Of a DNA stretch of 64,000 nucleotides, positions 49,084-59,378 are shown in pieces. Both the position numbers and the translations under genes were made by a program. Position 1 is the stretch's first letter; every line of letters begins with the position of its first letter. This DNA comes from Desulfonatronospira thiodismutans ASO3-1 (lineage in GTDB: Bacteria > Desulfobacterota > Desulfovibrionia > Desulfovibrionales > Desulfonatronovibrionaceae), in assembly GCF_000174435.1 (NCBI RefSeq), contig NZ_ACJN02000003.1, forward strand, positions 450,263 through 514,262, given 5' to 3'. The notes under the pieces were generated by a model. That model worked only from the letters and a program-made list of their open reading frames with translations. It did no database searches and had not been told where the DNA came from.

Positions 49084-49755
49084 CTAATCAAGCTGCTTCT
49101 GCAGTGCGTCCTTGACCTCTTCTATACTGCCGCTTCCGTCCAGTTCAATGTACTTGAAGCCTTCCTTGGCTGCCAGGTCTTTGAAGAAATAGGCTGCAGC
49201 CAGGGTCCCGTTCTCGGTATCGTAATAAATATCGTGACGTTTATCGATGGCTTCCTCGTCCTGGTCATCGGACCTGGCCTTGAGCTCTCCTCCGCAGATG
49301 CGGCACTTGTCGCCGTCGGGCATGATGGCTTCCACGTAAATGTTATTGGGATGGTTGGGATCATTGGCACACAGCCTGCGGCCCATGATTCTCTTTTTGG
49401 CCGCATCCCTGGAGAGCTGAACCTCTATGACATAATTGAGCTTCATGCCCTCTTTCTGCAGGGCGTCCCACAGCATCTTGGCCTGGGCGGGATTGCGCGG
49501 GAAGCCGTCCAGGAGCCATCCTCCCTGGCCTTCCTTCTTGAGTGTCTCCAGGACCATGGGAACAGTGATCTCATCAGGGACCAGCTCCCCCTTGTCTATG
49601 TACTCTTTGGCCTTCTGCCCGAGTTCTGTACCCTGCTTGATATGTTCTCTGAAGATGGCTCCCGACTCGATGTGGGCAAGATTATACTTGTTTTTGACCA
49701 GAGAACCCTGTGCACCTTTTCCGCTTCCGTTTGGACCGAAAATTAAGCTGTTCAA
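49084..49755 (-). CDS. adk: Adenylate kinase
   Basis: Balances AMP, ADP and ATP. 223 aa. P-loop is GPNGSGKGAQ rather than the usual GxPGxGKGTQ, with GFPRNPAQAK and the AMP-site SGAIFREHI. The lid has RRLCANDP and CRICGGEL cysteines, so a structural metal is likely; this zinc-type lid is known from Desulfovibrio adenylate kinases. The 3' end meets a repeat element exactly at the stop codon. Confidence 0.93.
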   Translation of the reverse strand: MNSLIFGPNGSGKGAQGSLVKNKYNLAHIESGAIFREHIKQGTELGQKAKEYIDKGELVPDEITVPMVLETLKKEGQGGWLLDGFPRNPAQAKMLWDALQKEGMKLNYVIEVQLSRDAAKKRIMGRRLCANDPNHPNNIYVEAIMPDGDKCRICGGELKARSDDQDEEAIDKRHDIYYDTENGTLAAAYFFKDLAAKEGFKYIELDGSGSIEEVKDALQKQLD

Positions 49756-49973
49756 TTTGGACCTCCTTTTTTAAATACAAATTTACGCCAAAATATCCTC
49801 AACAGTCTTATATGTCAATCAATCCCTGAACATGTTCATAAAACACCTGGCAGGACGATAATAACAGGACTTGGCAACAGAACCTGCATGGGATATACAG
49901 GATGAATTCAGGGTCAAAACATCCCTGTATTAATATCGGGTGCAGCACAAACTTCAAATCTCAAGGTGTTTTC

Positions 49974-51665
49974 ATGAAGACCAAGTTTATTTTCATTACC
50001 GGCGGAGTTCTCTCCTCCCTGGGCAAAGGACTGGCAGCAGCCTCCATTGCCGCCCTGCTCAAGGCCCGGGGGCTCAAGGTGACCCTGCAGAAGCTGGATC
50101 CCTATATAAATGTCGATCCCGGGACCATGAATCCTTTTCAGCACGGAGAGGTTTACGTCACTGAAGACGGGGCCGAGACCGATCTGGACCTGGGACATTA
50201 CGAGCGCTACCTGGATCAGCCCATGAGCCAGTTGAACAACTTCACCTCAGGCTCCATCTATCATTCAGTGATAACCAAGGAACGCCGTGGTGATTATCTG
50301 GGCGGCACCGTCCAGGTTATCCCCCACGTGACCGACGAAATAAAAAACGCCATTTTGAGTGTAGCCACCGATGACGAAGACGTGGCCATCATCGAAATCG
50401 GTGGAACTGTGGGAGACATTGAAAGCCTTCCCTTCCTGGAGGCCATCCGGCAGCTGAGAGGAGACCTGGGCAAGGAAAACGTCCTGTACATACACCTGAC
50501 TCTTGTACCCTACATCAAGGCCGCAGGGGAAATCAAAACCAAGCCCACCCAGCACAGCGTCAAGGAGCTTCGAAGCATCGGCATCCAGGCGGATATCATC
50601 CTGTGCCGCTGTGAAGTTGACCTGGAACAGGATATAAAATCCAAGATCGCCCTTTTCTGCAATGTGGATCCGGATGCGGTTTTCACTGCCCGGGACGTTC
50701 AGAGCATATACGAAGTTCCGCTCATGCTCTACGATGAAGGACTGGACCAGAAAGTGGCCATCCTGCTCAAGCTTCCGGCCAAAAACCCCGGCCTGCAGGC
50801 CTGGGAAAACCTGGTATATCGCCTGAACCACTACAAAAGCGAACTGCATATAGCCATAGTAGGCAAGTACGTAGACCTCAGGGAATCCTATAAAAGCCTG
50901 CATGAGGCATTGATTCACGCCGGCCTGGAAAATGAAACCAGGGTCATACCCAGGTACATAAATTCAGATGACCTGTCTCAAGAAAGCCTTGCCCGGCAGA
51001 TGCAGGGGGTTCACGGGGTTCTGGTCCCCGGAGGCTTCGGGACCCGGGGCATAGAGGGCAAAATTTTGGCCATCAGGTATGCCCGGGAAAACAACATCCC
51101 CTTTTTCGGGATCTGCCTGGGCATGCAGTGCGCGGTCATTGAATACGCCAGAAACGTACTCCAGCTGGAAGGGGCCGACTCCCAGGAATTCAACCCGGAT
51201 ACACCTTACCCGGTAATCTATCTAATGACCGAGTGGTTTGACTTTAGAAACCGTACCACCCAGAAACGCGATACCGGCAGTCACAAAGGGGGCACCATGC
51301 GCCTGGGCGCATACCCCTGCGTTCTCAAGACTGGCACTAAGGCCATGCAGGCCTACAACACCTCCGAGGTATCGGAAAGACACAGGCACAGATACGAATT
51401 CAACATGAAATTCGCCCCGGATTTCAAGTCCCATGGCCTCATCCTCAGTGGTCTTTCACCTGATGAAAAACTGGTGGAGATCGTTGAGCTCAAGGACCAT
51501 CCATGGTTCCTTGGCTGTCAGTTTCACCCGGAATTCAAATCAAACCCCATGCGGGCCCATCCCCTGTTCAGGGAATTTATCCGCGCCGCCGGGCAGTATG
51601 CACTCCCTGAAGAAAAAAATCCGGATAAGGCTTCCGGGGAAAAATCACTTGATAAAGAACCTTGA
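49974..51665 (+). CDS. pyrG: CTP synthase
   Basis: Amidates UTP to CTP using glutamine. 563 aa from ATG 49974 ([20 protein letters not shown]) with AAGGTG upstream; the longer frame to 49902 adds unlikely residues. Synthetase domain with [20 protein letters not shown], and a GATase domain with [26 protein letters not shown] (Cys nucleophile) and the HPEFKS end. Its TGA directly precedes the kdsA ATG. Confidence 0.98.
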   Translation: MKTKFIFITGGVLSSLGKGLAAASIAALLKARGLKVTLQKLDPYINVDPGTMNPFQHGEVYVTEDGAETDLDLGHYERYLDQPMSQLNNFTSGSIYHSVITKERRGDYLGGTVQVIPHVTDEIKNAILSVATDDEDVAIIEIGGTVGDIESLPFLEAIRQLRGDLGKENVLYIHLTLVPYIKAAGEIKTKPTQHSVKELRSIGIQADIILCRCEVDLEQDIKSKIALFCNVDPDAVFTARDVQSIYEVPLMLYDEGLDQKVAILLKLPAKNPGLQAWENLVYRLNHYKSELHIAIVGKYVDLRESYKSLHEALIHAGLENETRVIPRYINSDDLSQESLARQMQGVHGVLVPGGFGTRGIEGKILAIRYARENNIPFFGICLGMQCAVIEYARNVLQLEGADSQEFNPDTPYPVIYLMTEWFDFRNRTTQKRDTGSHKGGTMRLGAYPCVLKTGTKAMQAYNTSEVSERHRHRYEFNMKFAPDFKSHGLILSGLSPDEKLVEIVELKDHPWFLGCQFHPEFKSNPMRAHPLFREFIRAAGQYALPEEKNPDKASGEKSLDKEP

Positions 51666-52487
51666 ATGACCAACACTCCTGATGCTATGAAAGATCTCTT
51701 TGAATCAAGCAGAAAAGACCTGTTTTTCATCCTGGGCCCGTGCGTGCTGGAAAGCAGGGACATGGCCCTGCAGACGGCAGAGAGCCTGGCCGGTATGGCC
51801 GCCAGCCTGGATGTGAACATCGTCTTTAAAAGCTCCTTTGACAAGGCCAACCGCAGCTCCCTTGACGGGTTCCGGGGTCCGGGCATGGAGAAAGGCCTTG
51901 AGTGGCTGCAGGAGATAAAAAAACGCACAGGCCTGCCCGTTATTACGGATATACACGCCCCGCAGCAGGCGGATGAAGCGGCCGGGGTCGCCGACGTGAT
52001 CCAGATCCCCGCCCTTCTTTGCCGGCAGACCGATCTCATCCTGGCCGCTGCTGCCACGGGAAAAATCGTAAACATCAAGAAAGGCCAGTTCATGGCCCCC
52101 TGGGACATGGCCGGGGTGGTGGACAAAGCCGCCTCCAGGAACCCCGGCATATGGCTCACTGAGAGGGGCACAACTTTCGGCTACAACAACCTGGTAGTGG
52201 ACTTCAAGTCCATTGCCATCATGTCCGGGCTTGGATTTCCGGTCATCCTGGACGCAACGCACTCGGTGCAGCTTCCCGGAGGCCTCAAGACCGCCTCCGG
52301 AGGTCAGCGCGAGTTTGTCCCGGTCCTGGCCCGGGCCGGAGTGGCTGCAGGGGCTCACGGCATATTCATGGAGGTTCACCCCCGTCCGGAAATGGCCCTT
52401 TGCGACGGGCCCAACTCCTGGCCTATAGATGAAACCTTTTCTCTGCTGCAAAACCTTTTGAAGATAAGAGACGCCCTGCATGCATAA
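51666..52487 (+). CDS. kdsA: Kdo-8-phosphate synthase
   Basis: Joins arabinose-5-phosphate and PEP, first step to Kdo for lipid A. 273 aa with ILGPCVLESRDMA, KSSFDKANRSSLDGFRGPGM, TDIHAPQQ and GGQREFVPVLARAGVAAG. Starts on the base after the pyrG stop and overlaps kdsC by 8 bp. Confidence 0.98.
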   Translation: MTNTPDAMKDLFESSRKDLFFILGPCVLESRDMALQTAESLAGMAASLDVNIVFKSSFDKANRSSLDGFRGPGMEKGLEWLQEIKKRTGLPVITDIHAPQQADEAAGVADVIQIPALLCRQTDLILAAAATGKIVNIKKGQFMAPWDMAGVVDKAASRNPGIWLTERGTTFGYNNLVVDFKSIAIMSGLGFPVILDATHSVQLPGGLKTASGGQREFVPVLARAGVAAGAHGIFMEVHPRPEMALCDGPNSWPIDETFSLLQNLLKIRDALHA

Positions 52488-53016
52488 CCATCCGGCTCAA
52501 GCCGCGCAAAAAGTAAAACTTCTTGTCCTGGACGCCGACGGGGTGCTTACCGACGGTGGTCTTTACTACGACCCCGATGGACGGATAATAAAAAGGTTCA
52601 ATGTCCAGGACGGGCTGGGGCTTAAGCTGGCCATGGCCGCCGGACTGGAGGTGGCTGTGATAACCGGGCTCAATTCCGGCGCGGTGGAAACAAGAGTCAA
52701 AGAACTTGGAATAAATGATTATTTTTCAGGATCAACCCATAAAATGCCCTTCATCAGGCAGCTTTCCCGGGAAAAAAACCTGTTGTTTTCGCAAATGGCC
52801 TACCTCGGTGATGACTGGGTGGACGCAGGTCCTATGCAGTGCGTAGGACTTCCCATGGCTGTGGCCAATGCCCAGCCGGAAATCAGGAAGCTGGCCGCCT
52901 GGACCAGTACACAAAGAGGCGGCCACGGAGCAGTGCGTCAGGCCGTGCGTTTTATCCTGCAGGCCCAGGGAAGGCTGGAACAGGAGTGGCGCAAATGGGT
53001 CCAGAAACATGCTTAA
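52480..53016 (+). CDS. kdsC: Kdo-8-phosphate phosphatase
   Basis: HAD-type phosphatase releasing Kdo. 178 aa, with the nucleophile motif LDADGVLTDGGLYY, ITGLNSGAVETRVKELG, and the YLGDDWVD metal motif. It lacks a cap domain, as usual for tetrameric KdsC. Start overlaps kdsA and end overlaps lptC, so the whole run is one operon. Confidence 0.97.
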   Translation: MHNHPAQAAQKVKLLVLDADGVLTDGGLYYDPDGRIIKRFNVQDGLGLKLAMAAGLEVAVITGLNSGAVETRVKELGINDYFSGSTHKMPFIRQLSREKNLLFSQMAYLGDDWVDAGPMQCVGLPMAVANAQPEIRKLAAWTSTQRGGHGAVRQAVRFILQAQGRLEQEWRKWVQKHA

Positions 53017-53551
53017 GAAAGCCTTTCCCATAATCCTTACGGTTATGCTCATGTTTTTCCTGCTGAGCATTTTCTGGCGCGAAACCCCGGGGCCGAGACA
53101 AGTTGACTTTGACCAGGACCTGGAAGTTGATTTAAACATCAGGGATCTGACCCTGGTTCAAAGCGGCCGGGACAAAAAAATCTGGGAGCTTGACGCAAAA
53201 CAGGCAGGCTTCATGCGCAAGGAGAACATCTACCTTCTGCAGGAACCTGTCATGACCTATTTCGGAGAGAAAAACGGCGAACCTGTTGAAATCAGGGCTG
53301 CCCGGGGCAGAATAGACCAGGACAGCGGAACCCTTTATATGTGGCCCGACGTAAAGGCCCGTTCAGGGGGCCTTTACACCACTTCAGAAAAGGCTACATA
53401 CAAGGAAGGCGAGGGACATGTCCTGCTGGAAGACAATGTTTCCTTTACGGGCCGGGGCATGAGGGTAGACACCCCCAGGGCCCTTATAATGCTTGAAGAG
53501 GACAAAATCGTGGCCACCCAGGGTGTCAGGACCAGCATCCGGGGAAACTGA
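53009..53551 (+). CDS. lptC: LPS transport protein LptC
   Basis: Membrane-anchored bridge of the Lpt system. 180 aa from ATG 53009, inside the last codons of kdsC. One N-terminal helix (FPIILTVMLMFFLLSIF, about 6-22), then a beta-rich periplasmic part with GRIDQDSGTLYMWPDVKARS. The longer frame back to 52868 overlaps kdsC and looks non-coding there. Sequence similarity is low, as normal for LptC; position between kdsC and lptA settles it. Confidence 0.9.
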   Translation: MLKKAFPIILTVMLMFFLLSIFWRETPGPRQVDFDQDLEVDLNIRDLTLVQSGRDKKIWELDAKQAGFMRKENIYLLQEPVMTYFGEKNGEPVEIRAARGRIDQDSGTLYMWPDVKARSGGLYTTSEKATYKEGEGHVLLEDNVSFTGRGMRVDTPRALIMLEEDKIVATQGVRTSIRGN

Positions 53552-53563
53552 ACAAAACACATC

Positions 53564-54118
53564 ATGAACAGAATACAGGCAATCACAATGCACTGCAGAT
53601 TTTTTCCCTATATCCTGGTCTGTGTCCTGGCGGCCTTATTTCTTTACCCTGCCGGGATCCAGGCTGAAAACGACAAGGGTACGGAGATTACCTCACGGGA
53701 CATGACCTTTAAAGGCGCGGAAAATCTAATTGTGTTTTCCGGTGACGTTTATGTCCGCCGCCCTGATTTCGAGCTCTGGTCAGACAAGCTTTACGTATAT
53801 CTCAGGTCGGATGCGGACATGGATGAGACCGCACCTGAAGCCGGAGAAGATGATGACATAGAGAAAATCGTCGCCCGGGGACAGGTGCGGATCCAGGGAG
53901 AAGGCAGGGAGGGCCGCAGCGGACTTCTGACATATTATCCCGACACAGAGATTGTAGAACTGGAGCAGGACCCCAGGCTTATTGAAGGCAAAAACAGTGT
54001 TGAAGGGGAAAAAATCGTTCTCAACCTCAAAGACAATACATCCCGGGTATACGGCAGCGAGGAAAGAAGGGTCCGGGTAATCTTTCATTCAGACGATTCA
54101 GACGGGGACGGACAGTGA
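53564..54118 (+). CDS. lptA: LPS transport periplasmic protein LptA
   Basis: Forms the periplasmic bridge for LPS. 184 aa with a signal peptide (hydrophobic IL VCVLAALFLYP, cleavage likely after GIQA near residue 34) and the OstA-like beta-jellyroll: ITSRDMTFKGAENLIVFSGD, VRGQ-type KIVARGQVRI. An acidic insert (MDETAPEAGEDDD) is unusual. The end overlaps lptB by 4 bp. Confidence 0.92.
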   Translation: MNRIQAITMHCRFFPYILVCVLAALFLYPAGIQAENDKGTEITSRDMTFKGAENLIVFSGDVYVRRPDFELWSDKLYVYLRSDADMDETAPEAGEDDDIEKIVARGQVRIQGEGREGRSGLLTYYPDTEIVELEQDPRLIEGKNSVEGEKIVLNLKDNTSRVYGSEERRVRVIFHSDDSDGDGQ

Positions 54119-54837
54119 GCACCCTGCAGGCCCTTGACGTTTACAAGCAGTATGGCAAAAAACCCGTGGTCAAAGGAATATCCCTGGACATAAACCGGGG
54201 AGAAATAGTGGGGCTTCTTGGTCCCAACGGCGCCGGCAAGACCACGACCTTCTATATGCTGGTGGGCATCATCCCCCCCACCAAAGGCCGGGTGGCACTG
54301 GCCGGTCAAGATATAACTGGACTTTCGCTGCCCAAAAGGGCAGAGTTGGGGATGAGTTATCTGCCGCAGGAAAGCTCCATTTTTAAAAAACTGAGCGTCT
54401 ATGACAACTTGATGCTTATCCTGGAGTACACCTGCAGGGACAGAAAGCTCCGCCGGGAAAAGGCCGAGTCTTTGATGCACGAACTGGGAATATCTAAGCT
54501 TGCTCATCAGAAGGCCTCCTTTCTTTCCGGAGGGGAAAGGCGGCGTCTGGAAATAGCCAGGTCCCTGATAAAGGACCCTGAATTCATTCTTCTGGACGAA
54601 CCCTTTGCAGGCATTGATCCCATTGCAGTGGATGATATCCAGAAAATTGTGCTTAAGCTAAAGGAAAAAAACATAGGTGTGCTCATTTCAGATCACAACG
54701 TGCGCGAAACCCTGAAAATCTGCGACAGGGCATCCCTCGTATTTGAAGGCCAGGTTATACTGAACGGCACACCAGGGGAAATAGCCCAGGACGCCCGGGC
54801 CAGACAGGTATACCTGGGAGAATCGTTTCAATTGTAA
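54115..54837 (+). CDS. lptB: LPS export ABC ATPase LptB
   Basis: Powers LPS extraction with LptFG. 240 aa with Walker A GPNGAGKTTT, Q-loop, signature LSGGERRRLEIARSL, Walker B FILLDEPFAGIDPIA and SDHNVRETL. GTG start overlaps lptA (GTGA). LptF and LptG are not in the window. Confidence 0.98.
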   Translation: MSTLQALDVYKQYGKKPVVKGISLDINRGEIVGLLGPNGAGKTTTFYMLVGIIPPTKGRVALAGQDITGLSLPKRAELGMSYLPQESSIFKKLSVYDNLMLILEYTCRDRKLRREKAESLMHELGISKLAHQKASFLSGGERRRLEIARSLIKDPEFILLDEPFAGIDPIAVDDIQKIVLKLKEKNIGVLISDHNVRETLKICDRASLVFEGQVILNGTPGEIAQDARARQVYLGESFQL

Positions 54838-54852
54838 GCAGGTTATATAAAT

Positions 54853-56295
54853 ATGTCCCTGGAACTCAGACAACAGCTCAAATTATCACAGCAACTGGTG
54901 ATGACTCCGCAGCTGCAGCAGGCCATCAAGCTGTTGCAGCTTTCCAGGGTGGAGCTGTTGGAGGTGGTGCAGCAGGAACTCATGGAAAACCCCATCCTGG
55001 AGGAGGTCCAGTACCAGGAGGATGAGCAGACGGCCCGGGATGTACACGAAGAAGCCAACCGCAAAACAAGCCTCAACAGCGAAGAACAGTCCATGATCAA
55101 AAATGCGGACTGGGAAAACTATCTGGGCGAATTTTCCAGCAGTTCCAAGCAGTCGGTGCACCATGAAAGGGAGACCCCGGAAGAGATGCAAAGTTTCGAG
55201 GCCAGACACTCTTCCAAGCCCTCACTGGAAGGACATCTCTTCTGGCAGTTGCAGCTGCAGGATTTTTCCGAAGAAGATATGGTTGTCGGCGAAGAGATCA
55301 TCGGCAATCTGGATTCCCGCGGCTATCTCCAGGCCACTTCCCGGGAAATATCCGAATCCACCGGCGCAGAACAGGAGCAGGTGAAAAGAGTTTTAAAACG
55401 TATACAGCATTTCGACCCCATTGGCATAGGTTCCAGAAACATCCAGGAATGTCTTCTGGTACAGCTTGAAGCCTTAAACGAGGACGATCCTGTGCTCACT
55501 TCACTGGTAAAGGAGCACCTGGAAGACATTGAAAAAAACCGCATTGCCCCGCTTCTGAAAAAATTCAAGGTCAGCCGGGAGTACATGCAGGAATACATTG
55601 AGGTCATAAGAAGCCTGGACCCTTTCCCCGGCTCCAGCTACGGCAGCGAGGATGTTGTTTACATCAGCCCGGATATTTATGTTTACAAATACGAAGACGA
55701 TTTTATCATCCTTTTGAATGAAGACGGGTTGCCCAACCTGCAGCTCAGTTCCTTTTATACTGGTGAAAACCAGCTGGTCAAAGACAAGAAAAACAAGCAG
55801 GAGAACGAATACATCCAGGAAAAAACGCGTTCAGCGGTGTGGCTCATGAAAAGCCTGCACCAGAGGCAGCGCACTCTGTACAAGGTTATGCAGAGCATAC
55901 TCAAATTTCAAAAGGAGTTCTTCGAGCACGGAGTAAGCCGGTTAAAGCCTCTTATACTCAAGGAAGTGGCCGAGGACATTGAGATGCACGAGTCAACGGT
56001 GAGCAGGATCACCACCAGCAAGTACGTGTCTACTCCCTACGGCATTTTTGAACTCAAGTTTTTCTTCAACAGCGCCTTGAGCATGGACGGAGGCGGCCAC
56101 GTGGGTTCCGAGAGTGTAAAGGCAGCCATCAAGAAGATGGTTCGCGAGGAAGACCCCAAAAAACCACTGAGCGATGAAGCCATAGCTGCCATTTTGAAAG
56201 AAAACCTGGATGTAAATATCGCCAGGCGTACTGTGGCCAAGTACCGCATGGCTCTGGACATTCCCTCTTCCTCAAAGAGGAAAAAATTCTTCTGA
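54853..56295 (+). CDS. rpoN: RNA polymerase sigma-54 factor
   Basis: Sigma factor needing AAA+ activators. 480 aa. Region I is glutamine-rich with LRQQLKLSQQLVMTPQLQQA, region II is acidic, and region III ends with a helix-turn-helix and the RpoN box ARRTVAKYRMAL near residue 465. Downstream of lptB by 15 bp and followed by hpf, ptsN and rapZ, the conserved rpoN neighbourhood. Confidence 0.98.
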   Translation: MSLELRQQLKLSQQLVMTPQLQQAIKLLQLSRVELLEVVQQELMENPILEEVQYQEDEQTARDVHEEANRKTSLNSEEQSMIKNADWENYLGEFSSSSKQSVHHERETPEEMQSFEARHSSKPSLEGHLFWQLQLQDFSEEDMVVGEEIIGNLDSRGYLQATSREISESTGAEQEQVKRVLKRIQHFDPIGIGSRNIQECLLVQLEALNEDDPVLTSLVKEHLEDIEKNRIAPLLKKFKVSREYMQEYIEVIRSLDPFPGSSYGSEDVVYISPDIYVYKYEDDFIILLNEDGLPNLQLSSFYTGENQLVKDKKNKQENEYIQEKTRSAVWLMKSLHQRQRTLYKVMQSILKFQKEFFEHGVSRLKPLILKEVAEDIEMHESTVSRITTSKYVSTPYGIFELKFFFNSALSMDGGGHVGSESVKAAIKKMVREEDPKKPLSDEAIAAILKENLDVNIARRTVAKYRMALDIPSSSKRKKFF

Positions 56296-56330
56296 CTCCA
56301 AAAGCCATATACAAATCCAAGGAGGCTAGC

Positions 56331-56882
56331 ATGCACATCAAATTCAATTTCAAAAGTTTTGAACCCTCTGATCACCTGAAAAATTACGCCCAGGATCGTT
56401 TTGAAAAATTGTCCAAATATATAACTGACAATGACGACGTTTCTCTGCAGGTAAATATGGAGGTAGAAAAATTCAGGCACATAGCTGAATGCATCCTCAC
56501 TGGTAAAGATCTGCATATCTCTGCCAACGAAGAAACAGAAGACATGTACTCCACCGTGGACCTTAGCCTGGACAAGCTTGAAGCCCAGCTCAAGAAACAA
56601 AGAGATAAGATCAAGGACAAAAAGAAAAAAACACGAGAAAAACAGCAGGTGCGCATGGATGTGGTCAGTTTTTCCCCGGCAGAGGAGGGACAGAGCCGGG
56701 AGCCCCGCATAGTGGCCACGGATCAGTACGAGCCCAAACCCATGCCCCTGGACGAGGCCGCCATGCAGCTGGAAAACCTGGGATACGAATTTTTGGTCTT
56801 TTTAAACGCTGAAACCGAAAGGGTAAACGTGGTTTATCGCCGCAAGGACGGGGACTTCGGCTTTATTGACCCAGGCGTATAG
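56331..56882 (+). CDS. hpf: Long-type ribosome hibernation promoting factor
   Basis: Dimerises idle ribosomes to 100S. 183 aa: N-terminal Ribosomal_S30AE domain (FNFKSFEPSDHLKNYAQDRF), a charged linker (KKQRDKIKDKKKKTREK), and the C-terminal dimerisation domain (PMPLDEAAMQLENLGYEFLV). AAGGAGG precedes ATG 56331. Confidence 0.95.
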   Translation: MHIKFNFKSFEPSDHLKNYAQDRFEKLSKYITDNDDVSLQVNMEVEKFRHIAECILTGKDLHISANEETEDMYSTVDLSLDKLEAQLKKQRDKIKDKKKKTREKQQVRMDVVSFSPAEEGQSREPRIVATDQYEPKPMPLDEAAMQLENLGYEFLVFLNAETERVNVVYRRKDGDFGFIDPGV

Positions 56883-56909
56883 ACAGGTCTGGCATAACAG
56901 AGAGATACA

Positions 56910-57359
56910 ATGCATCTTGCTGATTTTTTAAGCCCGGACCAGATTGTCGCCGGCCTGGTCTCCAGAAACAAGACGGAAGTCCTGGATGAACTGGCCGCCC
57001 CCCTGGTGGAAAAACACGACTTCCTGGACCGCAATGAAGTCAACAATGTGCTCGTGAGCAGGGAGAACCTGGGCACCACCGGCATAGGCGACGGCGTGGC
57101 CATACCTCACGGCAAGATCGCCGGCCTGGATAACATCCTTATCAGCGCCGGTCTGAGCCGGGAAGGTGTGGATTTCTCCGCCCTGGATCACAAGCCGGTA
57201 CACATTTTTTTCCTGGTCCTGGCTCCGGAAAAAAGCGCTGGCAAGCATTTAAAAATCCTGGCTTTTATCTCCAGGCTGCTGCAGGACCCTGACTTCAAGG
57301 ATTGCTTTATAAATGCCCAGTCCAGGGAAGAACTATGGAAACTCATAAACAGGGTTTAA
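56910..57359 (+). CDS. ptsN: PTS IIA-like nitrogen-regulatory protein PtsN
   Basis: 149 aa, EIIA-fructose fold. The phosphorylated histidine lies in GVAIPHGKIAGL, preceded by GTTGIGDG. Such proteins signal carbon/nitrogen and potassium status. rapZ starts inside its last 25 bp. Confidence 0.95.
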   Translation: MHLADFLSPDQIVAGLVSRNKTEVLDELAAPLVEKHDFLDRNEVNNVLVSRENLGTTGIGDGVAIPHGKIAGLDNILISAGLSREGVDFSALDHKPVHIFFLVLAPEKSAGKHLKILAFISRLLQDPDFKDCFINAQSREELWKLINRV

Positions 57360-58267
57360 TCCGGGACGTACCAGGCAGAGAAAAAGAACATGCGGGCTGC
57401 TACCCGGTAATTATTGTCACCGGCCTGTCCGGGGCTGGAAAAAGCACCGCCCTGAACGTCTTTGAAGACCTGGGTTTTTTTTGCGTGGACGGGCTTCCAG
57501 TGACCTTGGCCCCTACGATAATGGAGCTTTTCTCCAGAGAAAACCCCAAAAACTTCCGGGGGCTGGCCCTGGGTATGGACCTGCGCCAGAGCGACTTCGC
57601 CAGGGAATGGTCCAGGGTGAGGGACAGGATGTCCCAGAACAGAATCTGCCTGCAGATAATCTACCTTGAAGCCAGCTCTGGAGTGCTGGTGCGCAGGTAC
57701 GCTGAAACCAGACGCCCGCACCCCATGGAAGGAGAAGGAATCGGCCTGGAACAGGCCCTGGAAAAGGAAAAACAGATCCTGGAACCACTGCGCAGCGATG
57801 CTCACCTGGTGGTGGACACATCGGATTTCAGCATCCACGACCTGCGCCGGGCACTCAAGGAAAAATGGGAATGCCTGGACCAGGTTCTTGCCGGTATACG
57901 GGTGCATATAATTTCCTTTGGATTCAAATACGGCATGCCTTCCGAGGCCGACATGGTCCAGGACCTGCGTTTTCTGCCCAACCCTTTTTTTGAACCAGAA
58001 CTCAAAAGCCTGTCAGGCAGAGATACGGCTATTGCGGATTATGTGCTGGGCAAGCCTCCGGGGTCTTCCTATCTGGAAAAATACAAGGACTTCCTTGGCT
58101 TTATCCTGCCCCTGTTTCAAAAGGAGGGCCGCTACAGGCTGACCATGGCTTTCGGGTGTACCGGGGGCAGACATCGCTCCGTGGCTGTAGCCGAAAACGT
58201 GGCGGATTTTCTGAAAAAAAACGGCTACTTAGTGTCACTGGAACACCGACATTTTCAACTGGGTTGA
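57335..58267 (+). CDS. rapZ: RNase adapter RapZ family ATP/GTP-binding protein
   Basis: 310 aa from ATG 57335 (AGGGAAG upstream). P-loop GLSGAGKSTALNVFEDLG and the C-terminal FGCTGGRHRSVAVAE motif define the family. In E. coli RapZ controls GlmS through GlmZ; in this phylum its target is unknown. Overlaps ptsN. The end is followed by the large repeat array. Confidence 0.96.
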   Translation: METHKQGLIRDVPGREKEHAGCYPVIIVTGLSGAGKSTALNVFEDLGFFCVDGLPVTLAPTIMELFSRENPKNFRGLALGMDLRQSDFAREWSRVRDRMSQNRICLQIIYLEASSGVLVRRYAETRRPHPMEGEGIGLEQALEKEKQILEPLRSDAHLVVDTSDFSIHDLRRALKEKWECLDQVLAGIRVHIISFGFKYGMPSEADMVQDLRFLPNPFFEPELKSLSGRDTAIADYVLGKPPGSSYLEKYKDFLGFILPLFQKEGRYRLTMAFGCTGGRHRSVAVAENVADFLKKNGYLVSLEHRHFQLG

Positions 58268-59378
58268 TTGCTTGCAGCAGTAGATAGCAAATCCCCTCCC
58301 CGGCCAGGAGGGCCGTGGGTGTTGACAGCTTACAATCAACCACCCCCGACCCCTCCTTAACTAAGGAGGGGAGCAGATCGAGGCGTGGCAACACTCTGTC
58401 GCATGCATCTGTATAAATAATTCGTAAGGAAGGGAGTTGATTATCGAACCACCCCCAACCCCTCCTTAACCAAGGAGGGGAGCAGATCGAGGCGTGGCAA
58501 CACTCTGTCGCATGCATCTGTATAAATACTTCGTAAGGAAGGGAGTTGATTATCGAACCACCCCCGACCCCTCCTTAACTAAGGAGGGGAGCAGATCGAG
58601 GCGTGGCAACACTCTGTCGCATGCATCTGTATAAATACTTCGTAAGGAAGGGAGTTGATTATCGAACCACCCCCGACCCCTCCTTAACTAAGGAGGGGAG
58701 CAGATCGAGGCGTGGCAACACTCTGTCGCATGCATCTGTATAAATACTTCGTCTGGATCGTGATTAAACTTCCACCACCCAAGCAAGTCCAAGCCACGGT
58801 TTAGCTCCCCTCCTTGACAAGGAGGGGTCGGGGGTGGTTGTATAAAATCCCTTCCTTAACTGCTCCATTTTTCAAGCAGTAAGAATGGTTACAGGGGAGC
58901 AGATCGAGGCACTGTCGTACTCTGTCGCAGGCATTCAACTATCAGGAATTCCAGATACAAACAAAGAGTACTGAAAAACTTTTTCACAGAAAATATAAAG
59001 TACCTTGCACCTGCGTGAATCCAGGGCACGGTGCAGCTCCCCTCCTTGGTTAAGGAGGGGCCGGGTAAGGAAGGGAGTTGATTATCGAACCACCCCCAAC
59101 CCCTCCTTAACCAAGGAGGGGAGCAGATCGAGGCGTGGCAACACTCTGTCGCATGCATCTGTATAAATACTTCGTCTGGATCGTGATTAAACTTCCACCA
59201 CCCAAGCAAGTCCAAGCCACGGTTTAGCTCCCCTCCTTGACAAGGAGGGGTCGGGGGTGGTTGTATAAAATCCCTTCCTTATCTGCTCCATTTTTCAAGC
59301 AGTAAGGAGAAATCGGGGATGGTTGACAACCAACTTTGAAACATCCCATTTTCAAATTAAACCTGTGACCAGAGCATC
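58268..59378. repeat. Repeat array 1: 109-bp tandem units and inverted partners
   Basis: No gene in 1.1 kb. Four tandem units with period exactly 109 bp (anchor GAGCAGATCGAGG at 58371, 58480, 58589, 58698) carry the palindrome CCCCTCCTTAACTAAGGAGGGG. They end in a distinct unit (58753-58860) whose reverse complement resembles the first type. A complete pair lies at 59069-59281, with outer ends TAAGGAAGGGA and TCCCTTCCTTA. A damaged copy sits near 58895-58935 and a partial palindrome near 59028-59060. The ACCACCCCCGACCCCTCCTT core is a palindromic repeat type seen in many bacteria. Confidence 0.85.

Noticed and set aside
58340-58752. CRISPR array at the tandem 109-bp units
   Set aside because: The whole 109-bp unit repeats, with no unique spacers of constant length between short repeats, and no cas genes are present.
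58889-59215. Minus-strand frame of 108 codons in repeat array 1
   Set aside because: It runs through palindromic repeat units and has no independent support.
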